A DNA stretch of 64,000 bases from Micromonospora aurantiaca ATCC 27029 (GTDB lineage: Bacteria > Actinomycetota > Actinomycetes > Mycobacteriales > Micromonosporaceae): NCBI RefSeq assembly GCF_000145235.1, contig NC_014391.1, positions 434,001 to 498,000 of the forward strand, in the 5' to 3' direction. Below are positions 32,529 through 39,420 of the stretch, in pieces. The notes under the pieces are model-generated. The model did no database searches and was not told the origin of the DNA. It saw nothing but the letters and a program-made list of their open reading frames with translations. The position numbers and the translations under genes are program-made. Each line of letters opens with the position of its first letter. Position 1 is the stretch's first letter.

Positions 32529-33371
32529 ATGGGCATGCTCTGCGCGGTCAGCTTCAACCGGTACGGGCGCCTCTACTACCTCGACCCGGGCGAGCTGCGC
32601 CCGCAGGTGGGCGACCGGGTGCTGGTGCCCACCGACGAGGGGCCCGAGGTGGCCGAGTGCGTCTGGGCCGCGCAGTGGGTCAGCGAGGACACCGACAGCT
32701 TCCCGAAACTCGCAGGGATCGCCGGCGACGAAGACCTGCGCCGCGACGAGATGCTGCGCCGGCGCAAGGCCGAGGCGAAGGTCGCCGCCAAGCGGCTGAT
32801 CCGCGAACACGGCCTGCCGATGAAGGTGGTCGCCGTCGACCACGTCCTGGCCACGCCGGAGAACGGCAGTGACCGCACCACCATCTACTTCACCGCGCCG
32901 CACCGCGTCGACTTCCGCTCGCTGGTCCGCGACCTGGGCGCCACGCTGCACTGCCGGGTCGAGCTGCGGCAACTGTCCGCCCGGGACTCCGCCCGCGTGC
33001 AGGGCGGCATCGGCTCCTGCGGGCGCGATCTGTGCTGCGCCACGTTCCTGACCGACTTCGAGCCGGTGACCATCCGGATGGCGAAGGACCAGGACCTGCC
33101 GCTCAACCCGCTGCGCATCTCCGGGGCGTGCGGGCGGCTGATGTGCTGCCTGAAGTACGAGCACCCGCTGTACCAGAAGTTCCAGGAGTCGGCCCCGGCG
33201 GTCGGCAGCCGGGTGTCCACTCCGCAGGGCGAGGGCAAGGTGGTCGGCCACAGTGTCCCGCGCGACGCGGTCACGGTCCGGCTGGACGCCGACGGCTCCC
33301 GCTCGATGTGCTCCCGCGCGTCGGTGTGCGGCCCGAGACAGGCCCACGACCAGCACTACCCCCAGCCCTGA
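32529..33371 (+). CDS. PSP1 domain protein (RicT/YaaT-like)
   Basis: A 280-residue protein of the PSP1/RicT family. The PSP1 C-terminal domain includes TTIYFTAPHRVDFRSLVRDL. Conserved cysteine clusters GSCGRDLCCATF and SGACGRLMCCLKYE match the RicT family; in Bacillus, RicT with RicA and RicF carries Fe-S clusters and modulates RNase Y-dependent RNA processing. RNase Y partners are not visible here, so the actinobacterial role is open. ATG 32529 follows TAGGGT by seven bases; ATG 32535 is an alternative. It follows the tmk-holB region as in Streptomyces. Confidence 0.85.
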   Translation: MGMLCAVSFNRYGRLYYLDPGELRPQVGDRVLVPTDEGPEVAECVWAAQWVSEDTDSFPKLAGIAGDEDLRRDEMLRRRKAEAKVAAKRLIREHGLPMKVVAVDHVLATPENGSDRTTIYFTAPHRVDFRSLVRDLGATLHCRVELRQLSARDSARVQGGIGSCGRDLCCATFLTDFEPVTIRMAKDQDLPLNPLRISGACGRLMCCLKYEHPLYQKFQESAPAVGSRVSTPQGEGKVVGHSVPRDAVTVRLDADGSRSMCSRASVCGPRQAHDQHYPQP

Positions 33372-33397
33372 CCCTCCCTCCCTCCCTCCCTCCCTCC
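33372..33397. repeat. (CCCT)n tract, G-quadruplex motif on the minus strand
   Basis: Six CCCT units follow the PSP1 stop directly. The minus strand reads as repeated GGGA, which fits the G-quadruplex pattern. Tetranucleotide tracts like this can vary in length. Confidence 0.8.
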
Positions 33398-33401
33398 GTT
33401 T

Positions 33402-33470
33402 CCCCGTTGATCATGAAGTTAGCGGTCGAAATGGTGATCGAATTCGCCGTCAACTTCATGATCGACGGGG
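33402..33470. terminator. GATCATGAAGTT hairpin between converging genes
   Basis: The left arm (33402-33420, containing GATCATGAAGTT) pairs with the right arm (33452-33470, containing AACTTCATGATC) over 19 bp with one G-T pair. It lies between PSP1 and the metallophosphoesterase and is a likely bidirectional terminator. The sequence looks like a dispersed repeat family. Confidence 0.75.
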
Positions 33471-33496
33471 TGGGGCCCGGTGTGTGCCGGGTGGGG

Positions 33497-35227
33497 TCAG
33501 CGGATGACGATGGGGGGTTCGGCCAGGCGGGGGGTCAGCGGGGTCTTCGGGGTCAGCCAGGCGGCGGTGGGGGACTGGTCGGGGTTCAGCTGCCAGTCGT
33601 GCGACACCTTGTCCACGGCGATCGGGTAGATCGTCAGCGTGCCGTCCGGGTCGATCCGGAACCGCAGGAACGCCTTCGAGTCCTCGATGCCCTGCGCCGC
33701 GAACAACTCGTTCAGGTTCACCCCGAACGCGCCCGCCACCAGCAGGTAGAGCGCCACGAGCTGGCTGGCGACCAGCCCGCTCAGCGGCCCGTAGAGCACC
33801 ACCGCGGCGACCGCCGGCAGCGGCCACGGCCAGTCGTAGAACGGCAGCTGCAACCAGACCCACGTGCCCCCGGCGGCGAGCGCCACCTGGGCCAGCCCGT
33901 GCGCCACCCCGAGGATCCAGTGCCGGGCGTGCCGTTTCCCGCCCGCCGTGGGCGGCTTGGCGAAGAACACCGCGCCCATCATCGCCACCACCAGCATGAT
34001 CGCCAGCGGCACGCTGAACAGCCGCTGCTCGGTGGTGCCCACCTGCTGCACCGCCACCCCGGCCATGGCCAGCATCAGCAGCGTGTGCAGCGTGCCGAGC
34101 AGCGTCGTGAAGCCCGGGTTGCGGAACGGCAGCCGGGCGAAGATCCCCCAGCCGTACCGGCGGGAGCGCGCCTTGTCCGGATAGCGCGCAGCCAGGTCGT
34201 ACTCCCGGGTGTTGCTGGCCCGCCGGGTCAGCGTGTCACGCGGCGGCACCTCCAGCTTCTCCGGCAGCCGGTGCGTGGGGTAGAGGTAGGCGCCGCCGCC
34301 GCCGCACGTGATGAGCTGCCGGTCCGTCCCGGCATAGCGGGCGTAGTGGTGCAGGTCGCCGGAGACCAGCACCCGTACCTGCGCCCCGGTCGGCGCGACG
34401 AGGGTACGGATGAAGTAGTCGATCGAGTCGTACGCGTTGGGGTGGTCGACGGCCTTGACCCACGTCGGCGCCGGCACCGCCAGGATCACCTTGGATTCCG
34501 GGGTGAGCTTGCGGGCCACCTCGTCGAAGTAGGTGAGCTGCGGGTCGTCCAGGTACGACCCGGACTGGTCGTCGAGGCCGAGCAGCCACCAGCCGGCCGG
34601 CAGCTCGACGGCGAAGTACGAGCGGGACTGGCCGGTGCCCCAGCCGCCGAAGTGCCGGTCCCGGGTACGCACGAACAGGCGCAGGAACGCGGTCAGGCCG
34701 TCGTACCAGTCGTGGTTGCCGGGCACCGCGAACAGCTTCGGCTGCTCCGGCGGGGCAACAGGCAGCGCCGCCTGGTACGGACCCTTGCACCGGTCCTCGT
34801 ACGCCTCGTAGCCCGCCGCTGGATAGACCTGGTCGCCGCCCATCACCAGTGTCTGTGCGCGGGGAAGGGTGTGCCCGTCCACTGTCAGCTCCGGCTGGGC
34901 GAGCAGGTACGCCACCGAGTACGTGGCGTCGAAGCCGTCACCCAGGTCGGCCACGTAGTCGAGCCAGAGCCCACCGTCCGGCCCGACCTGCCGGAACGTG
35001 CCGTCGCTGAACGCGTTCTGCAACTCACGCTTGTCCAGGTACGCCCCGAACAGCATGGCCAGCAACGTACGCAGGCCGGTGCTGATCAGGAGCAGTGGCG
35101 CGAGCCAGGGCACCGGCCGGCGGGGGGTGAAACCCAGCTCCCGGGGGTCGATGCTGCGGGGGCGGCGGGTGGCACGCTCGCCGGGACGCGCCTCGGGAGC
35201 CGGTGGGCGCGGCGGTTCGTCGGTCAC
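33497..35227 (-). CDS. Membrane metallophosphoesterase
   Basis: A 576-residue calcineurin-like phosphoesterase. Metal-binding motifs are VADLGDG (near residue 88), GGDQVYP, GNHDWYDG and SGDLHHYARY. A membrane segment near residues 40-58 precedes the catalytic domain, and four or five membrane segments follow at about 380-490, so the enzyme is membrane-embedded. The substrate is unknown (nucleotide, lipid or protein phosphate). GTG 35227 is chosen because TACCCT lies seven bases upstream; the open frame extends about 40 residues further. Confidence 0.85.
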   Translation of the reverse strand: MTDEPPRPPAPEARPGERATRRPRSIDPRELGFTPRRPVPWLAPLLLISTGLRTLLAMLFGAYLDKRELQNAFSDGTFRQVGPDGGLWLDYVADLGDGFDATYSVAYLLAQPELTVDGHTLPRAQTLVMGGDQVYPAAGYEAYEDRCKGPYQAALPVAPPEQPKLFAVPGNHDWYDGLTAFLRLFVRTRDRHFGGWGTGQSRSYFAVELPAGWWLLGLDDQSGSYLDDPQLTYFDEVARKLTPESKVILAVPAPTWVKAVDHPNAYDSIDYFIRTLVAPTGAQVRVLVSGDLHHYARYAGTDRQLITCGGGGAYLYPTHRLPEKLEVPPRDTLTRRASNTREYDLAARYPDKARSRRYGWGIFARLPFRNPGFTTLLGTLHTLLMLAMAGVAVQQVGTTEQRLFSVPLAIMLVVAMMGAVFFAKPPTAGGKRHARHWILGVAHGLAQVALAAGGTWVWLQLPFYDWPWPLPAVAAVVLYGPLSGLVASQLVALYLLVAGAFGVNLNELFAAQGIEDSKAFLRFRIDPDGTLTIYPIAVDKVSHDWQLNPDQSPTAAWLTPKTPLTPRLAEPPIVIR

Positions 35228-35234
35228 CCGCCGC

Positions 35235-35240
35235 AGGGTA
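35235..35240 (-). promoter_or_regulatory. -10 element of the metallophosphoesterase gene, leaderless type
   Basis: On the minus strand TACCCT ends seven bases before GTG 35227, with no ribosome-binding site. Confidence 0.45.
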
Positions 35241-35342
35241 GTCCGGACCGGGCGCGAAGTCTCTCCCGTACCGGGGCGGATGTGGTCGGGTGTCCGGCTT
35301 CGGAGTCGGGGGATCCGGTTCGGCTTCCGGTCGGGCGTGCCG

Positions 35343-35348
35343 TACACT
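35343..35348 (+). promoter_or_regulatory. -10 element of the tRNA-Thr gene
   Basis: TACACT ends 11 bases before the tRNA 5' end. TTCGGC at 35319-35324 is a possible -35, 18 bases away. Confidence 0.5.
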
Positions 35349-35359
35349 TGGCGGTCGTT

Positions 35360-35433
35360 GCCGCCTTAGCTCAGTCGGCTAGAGCGACGCACTCGTAATG
35401 CGTAGGTCGACGGTTCGATTCCGTCAGGCGGCT
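35360..35433 (+). tRNA. tRNA-Thr (anticodon CGT)
   Basis: A 74-base cloverleaf: acceptor GCCGCCT/AGGCGGC, D arm GCTC...GAGC, anticodon stem ACGCA/TGCGT with loop CTCGTAA giving anticodon CGT (35394-35396), T arm GACGG TTCGATT CCGTC. It reads ACG codons. CCA is not encoded. Confidence 0.97.
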
Positions 35434-35440
35434 CGGTACA

Positions 35441-35467
35441 GAAGCCCAGGTCATCGACCTGGGCTTC
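35441..35467 (+). terminator. Terminator after tRNA-Thr
   Basis: GAAGCCCAGGTC pairs perfectly with GACCTGGGCTTC (12 bp, 3-base loop), seven bases after the tRNA, followed by GCCGTTT. Confidence 0.85.
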
Positions 35468-35569
35468 GCCGTTTCCCGAGGGCGATCGCCCCTCCGCCGA
35501 TGGGTGCCGGTCCGTAAATCGTCCGCGCCGCGGCTGCTTCGACCGGCCGGGCCAGCCGGCAAGCCCCTT

Positions 35570-36223
35570 TCACGCCGTCGTCCGGACACCAGGCCGGCGG
35601 GGCCAGCCGGCGGCAGCCGCCCAGGCCAGCAGTACGCCCATGGTCAGGCCAGGCGGCAGGTACCAGAACGTGAGGAAGCCGGACGGTGGCGTCAACGGCA
35701 GTGCCGCGATGAGCGCCCACGCGACGCGGCGTGGCAACACACCGCGACGCAGCCCCTGCAGCCCGCACCAGACGGTGCCCGCCAGCGCCGTCAGCAGGGC
35801 CACGAGGTCGAACATCCACCCGTATCCGGGGCTGTTGTATTCCAGGCCGATCGCGATGGCCGCGGCGAGGAGCCCGTACCTCGTGAGGCGCCGAGGCGTC
35901 GCGGTGGCGTGGCCCGTCACCGTCCAGACGAGCGGCAGCGTCAGCAGCACCGACACGAAGAAGGGACCACGCCAGATCCAGGCCGGCTCCCCACCGTCGA
36001 ACAACGGCAGGTTCTCGGCCATCCATCGCGCCGGAGCGGGGAGAGAGCTGACGGCTCGGCCGCCGCCGACCTCCCACTGCGTGGCCATCGCGGCGCCGAG
36101 CACCGCTGCGACCAGCGGCGCGAGAACCGCAAGGGCGCGCCGCCAGCGGGCGACCGCCCACCTGCCCTCGACACCGGGCGGGTCGGTGCGGTCGGGTACG
36201 CGCTGCGGATGCTCCTGTCGCAT
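35570..36223 (-). CDS. Multi-pass membrane protein, unknown function
   Basis: A 217-residue membrane protein with about five or six hydrophobic segments (for example LAVLAPLVAAVLGAAMA near 32-48, FFVSVLLTLPLVWTV near 88-102, and ALAGTVWC near 146). The sequence between the first two segments (WEVGGGRAVSSLPAPARWM) is probably outside. No family is recognised. The ATG is near a TGGGA-AA-TCCCA palindrome at 36246-36257. It follows the XRE regulator gene on the same strand by 82 bases. Confidence 0.6.
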   Translation of the reverse strand: MRQEHPQRVPDRTDPPGVEGRWAVARWRRALAVLAPLVAAVLGAAMATQWEVGGGRAVSSLPAPARWMAENLPLFDGGEPAWIWRGPFFVSVLLTLPLVWTVTGHATATPRRLTRYGLLAAAIAIGLEYNSPGYGWMFDLVALLTALAGTVWCGLQGLRRGVLPRRVAWALIAALPLTPPSGFLTFWYLPPGLTMGVLLAWAAAAGWPRRPGVRTTA

Positions 36224-36305
36224 CGGATGATCGTCCTAGCGTCGCTGGGAAATCCCATCAGGAGAACAGTCGGGATCATCGCTAGCGTGTCGGCTGTAGA
36301 CGCCG

Positions 36306-37169
36306 TTACGAGGCCGCCCGAGTTCTTCTGCCCGGAGCGGGCAGGTCGGCGGCCACCGTGCCCAGCAGCGCCAGCGCCTGCGCCGGCCGGCTGCCGGGCT
36401 CGGCCTGGTAGACGACCAGCTGCTGGCCCGTCGCCCCGGCGACGGTCAAGGAGTCGTACGTGAGGGTCAGCTCGCCGACGTCGTGATGGTGGAACAGCTT
36501 CGCCTCGTGCGTCTTTCCCCGTACGTCGTGGCGGGCCCACAGCCGGCGGAACTCCGGACTCTTCAGCGAGAGTTCCCCGACCAGTTCGGTGAGCCGCGCG
36601 TCGTCGAGCATGTCGGCTGCGGCGGCCCGCAGCGCGCCCAGGCTGGACTGCGCGACCCGGTCCCAGTGGGGATAGAAGGAACGGGCCGCCGAGTCGAGGA
36701 AGACGAACCGGACGAGGTTGGGCTCGTCGGCCTCGAACAGCTTGGCGAACAGGGCGCGTCCGAGCCGGTTGGCGGCCAGCACGTCCATCCTGCGGTCGAC
36801 GATCAGCGCGGGTGTGTGCAGCCAGCCGTCCATCAGGCGCAGCAGGCTCGGCCGGACGGTCTCCCGCGTACCCCTGCGGGCGGGCTTGCGGCCGCTCCTG
36901 GCCAGCAGGTGCAGGTGCGCCGCCTCCTCGGCGTCGAGTCCGAGGGTGCGGGCCAGGGCGTTCAGCATCTGTTCCGACGGGTGCTGTTCCCGCCCCTGCT
37001 CCAGGCGGGCGTAGTAGTCGGCGCTGACCCCGGACAGCTGGGCGACCTCCTCGCGCCGCAGACCTGGCGTCCGGCGCCGGCCCGAGGAGACGATGCCGGC
37101 CTCCGCCGGGCTGGTCGCCTCACGCCGGGCGCGCAGGAACTCGCCGAGCGGATTGCTGCCGTCCACCAC
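36306..37169 (-). CDS. XRE family regulator with MmyB-like ligand-binding domain
   Basis: A 287-residue DNA-binding protein. The HTH lies at about 12-85 (RRRTPGLRREEVAQLSGVSA, then YYARLEQGRE), followed by the MmyB-like PAS-related domain (WLHTPALIVDRRMDVLAANRL, NLVRFVFLD, and LTYDSLTVAGATGQQLVVYQ). Regulators of this kind are usually divergent from the oxidoreductase gene they control; here the neighbour is an SDR. The ligand may be a fatty acid, by analogy with characterised MmyB-like proteins. Two adjacent GTG codons (37169, 37166) can start it. Confidence 0.85.
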   Translation of the reverse strand: MVDGSNPLGEFLRARREATSPAEAGIVSSGRRRTPGLRREEVAQLSGVSADYYARLEQGREQHPSEQMLNALARTLGLDAEEAAHLHLLARSGRKPARRGTRETVRPSLLRLMDGWLHTPALIVDRRMDVLAANRLGRALFAKLFEADEPNLVRFVFLDSAARSFYPHWDRVAQSSLGALRAAAADMLDDARLTELVGELSLKSPEFRRLWARHDVRGKTHEAKLFHHHDVGELTLTYDSLTVAGATGQQLVVYQAEPGSRPAQALALLGTVAADLPAPGRRTRAAS

Positions 37170-37212
37170 TTCAACATAACCGCGGGCGGTCGGCCGCCAG
37201 GAGGCTCAGCCG

Positions 37213-37227
37213 GGGTGTGACGCACCC
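37213..37227. promoter_or_regulatory. Candidate operator between XRE regulator and SDR
   Basis: GGGTG-TGACG-CACCC forms a 5-bp inverted repeat in the 93-bp divergent spacer, directly before TTGCGA (37231-37236), a possible -35 of the SDR gene. It is the probable binding site of the regulator. Confidence 0.45.
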
Positions 37228-37262
37228 TGGTTGCGACCGGCCGTACTCCGCACCGTGGACTC

Positions 37263-37985
37263 ATGGAATCCACACAGAAGGTCGTTCTGGTCACCGGCGC
37301 GAGCAGCGGCATCGGCGAGGCGACCGCACTGCGCCTGGCCGCCGAGGGGCACGCTGTGGTCGCGGGCGCGCGGCGCCGCGAGCGGCTCGCCGCGCTCGCC
37401 GCACGGCACGACAACATCAGGGTACGGCGGCTCGACGTGACCGGCCGTGACGACGTGGTGGCGTTCGTCGACAGTGCGGTGGCTGAGTTCGGGCGGGTCG
37501 ACGTGCTCGTCAACAACGCGGGTCTGATGCCGTTGTCCCGGCTCGACGCCCTGCTGGTGGACGAGTGGGATCGGATGATCGATGTCAACGTCCGGGGTCT
37601 GCTGCACGGCATCGCGGCCGTCCTGCCGGTCTTCCAGCGGCAGGGCAGTGGCCACCTGATCACCGTCGCCTCCGTCGGCGCGCACGAGGTGGTGCCGACC
37701 TCCGCGGTGTACTCGGCGACGAAGTTCGCGGCGTGGGCGATCACCGAGGGTCTGCGACTGGAGGCCGACCCGAGCCTGCGGGTCACCACGATCACGCCCG
37801 GCGTTGTCGAGTCGGAGCTGGCCGAGTCGATCACCGACCCGGTGGCTCGGGAGGCGATGCGGAAGTACCGGCGGAACGCGATCTCACCGGACGCCGTGGC
37901 GCGAGCCATCTCGTACGCCGTCGGCCAGCCGGCGGACGTCGACGTCAACGAGATCATCATCCGTCCGACCCGGCAGCGAGGCTGA
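37263..37985 (+). CDS. Short-chain dehydrogenase/reductase
   Basis: A 240-residue classical SDR. The cofactor motif TGASSGIG is at about 11-18, NNAG at about 86-89, and the catalytic Ser, YSATK (Tyr/Lys) follow; ITPGVVESEL is the usual PG motif. An Arg-rich segment after the second strand (AGARRRERL) favours NADP(H). The substrate is unknown. It begins 93 bases from the divergent XRE regulator, the typical arrangement for regulated SDRs, and is followed three bases later by a small lipoprotein gene. Confidence 0.85.
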   Translation: MESTQKVVLVTGASSGIGEATALRLAAEGHAVVAGARRRERLAALAARHDNIRVRRLDVTGRDDVVAFVDSAVAEFGRVDVLVNNAGLMPLSRLDALLVDEWDRMIDVNVRGLLHGIAAVLPVFQRQGSGHLITVASVGAHEVVPTSAVYSATKFAAWAITEGLRLEADPSLRVTTITPGVVESELAESITDPVAREAMRKYRRNAISPDAVARAISYAVGQPADVDVNEIIIRPTRQRG

Positions 37986-37987
37986 AC

Positions 37988-38410
37988 ATGTCCGGCACCA
38001 GCCACCGCAAGGCCGCCACCGTCCTCCTGACGGCGGCGCTCACCGCCTGCGGCACGGAGACACCGCCCGTACCGCAGGCCGCCCCGTCCGCGACGCCGGC
38101 GCGGCCCTCGGTCTGCGAGGCCCTTCATCCGTACGTCGGGATGTGGGTCACCGCCGACGGCCACATCCGGCAGGAGTTGTTGCCCGACGGCCGGTACGAC
38201 GAGGCGCGTGGCGACCGGGCGAGCGCCTACACCGGCCGGTACGAGGTGACCGGCGAGCACATCGACTACTGGGACGACAGCGGGTTCACCGCCGACGGCC
38301 GGTTCGACGGCGACGTCCTGCACCACGGCGGCTACCTGTTCTATCGGGAGGGCAGTGCGGCCCACCGGCAGGCGGTCGCGGGGCGGGCGTCCACCCGCCC
38401 GTCCGGGTAG
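37988..38410 (+). CDS. Lipoprotein with Atu4866-type domain
   Basis: A 140-residue protein. The signal peptide ends at lipobox LTAC-G (Cys20 or 21), so the mature protein is probably anchored outside the cell. The domain HPYVGMWVTADGHIRQELLP then YTGRYEVTGEHIDYWDD matches the Atu4866 family, whose members often sit beside SDR genes controlled by MmyB-like regulators. The biochemical role is unknown. It begins three bases after the SDR stop, so it is in the same operon. Confidence 0.7.
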   Translation: MSGTSHRKAATVLLTAALTACGTETPPVPQAAPSATPARPSVCEALHPYVGMWVTADGHIRQELLPDGRYDEARGDRASAYTGRYEVTGEHIDYWDDSGFTADGRFDGDVLHHGGYLFYREGSAAHRQAVAGRASTRPSG

Positions 38411-38463
38411 GGGAGAACGCCGACGGACAGGGGAGCGTCGGGCGTCCGGTGGCGGCGCAACCG

Positions 38464-39291
38464 CTACCGGCGCTCGGCCCGCTGCCGGGCCGCCTCGTAC
38501 AGCGCCACGGTCCCGGCCGCCGCCGCGTTCAGGGAACTCGCCGCCCCCACGATCGGGATGCGCACCATCCGGTCGCTGGCCTCCTGCCAGCCCTTGCTGA
38601 GCCCGTGCGTCTCGTTGCCGATGAGCAGGAGAGTGGGGCCGGTCAGGTCGTGCTCGGCGACGTCCACGTCCCCGTGCTCGTCCGTACCGATGATCTGGAC
38701 CTGCGGAAGTCCGTCCGCGCGCACCGCGGCGACCCAGTCCAGGACGTCGCGGTGACTGGGGACGCGCACCACGGGTAGGGCGAACAGCGACCCGGTGGTG
38801 GCCCGGACCGCCTTCGGGTCGTACGGGTCGGCGGCGTGGCCCGTGATGATCACGCCGGAGGCGCCGAAGGCGTCAGCGGAGCGGATCAGCGTGCCGATGT
38901 TGCCCGGGGTCTTGGGGCGGTCGAAGACCACCACGAGCATGGCCGGCCCGACCGGGATGCGGGCCAGGTCGTCAGCGGGCTGCGCCACGACTGCGAGCAG
39001 TTCGGGTGACTCCTCCTCCTTGCCGCTCAATTCACGCATCAGCTCCGGCGCGAGGGCCACCCGCCTGGCGTCGGAGCGGTCGAGCAGGTCGCGGCACCAG
39101 CGGGACAGGGGCTGCCGGTCCGGGTGGAGGAGGGCACGGATCTCCCAGCCCTGTTCCAGGGCCACCGTGATCGGGCGCACCCCCTGGACCAGGAACTCCC
39201 CGGAACGCTGCCGCTTGGTGCGGTTGGTCAGCAGCGCCTGCCACTGCTGGAAGCTCGCGTTGCGGGTGGTGATCGTCAGGGTCTTCGCCAC
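38464..39291 (-). CDS. SpoU/TrmH family RNA 2'-O-methyltransferase
   Basis: A 275-residue SPOUT methyltransferase. Motif 1 is GNIGTLIRSADAFGA, motif 2 is LLLIGNETHGLS, and motif 3 is IPIVGAASSLNAAAA, which form the knotted S-adenosylmethionine site. The N-terminal 100 residues are an RNA-binding domain of the RlmB/TrmH type. The target (rRNA or tRNA ribose) cannot be told. GTG 39291 is the start; upstream sequence has only weak ribosome-binding potential. Confidence 0.85.
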   Translation of the reverse strand: MAKTLTITTRNASFQQWQALLTNRTKRQRSGEFLVQGVRPITVALEQGWEIRALLHPDRQPLSRWCRDLLDRSDARRVALAPELMRELSGKEEESPELLAVVAQPADDLARIPVGPAMLVVVFDRPKTPGNIGTLIRSADAFGASGVIITGHAADPYDPKAVRATTGSLFALPVVRVPSHRDVLDWVAAVRADGLPQVQIIGTDEHGDVDVAEHDLTGPTLLLIGNETHGLSKGWQEASDRMVRIPIVGAASSLNAAAAGTVALYEAARQRAERR

Positions 39292-39420
39292 GCAGCCGAT
39301 TCAACCGCATCCGGGTTCGAGGTCACGCGCCGGTGAGGTGGTGACGCGGCGCGATTGTCCCGCCGAGTGACCAGCCGCTATCGTTCCCTCGCCCCCAGCC
39401 CGCAGAGTTTGAGGATCGCG

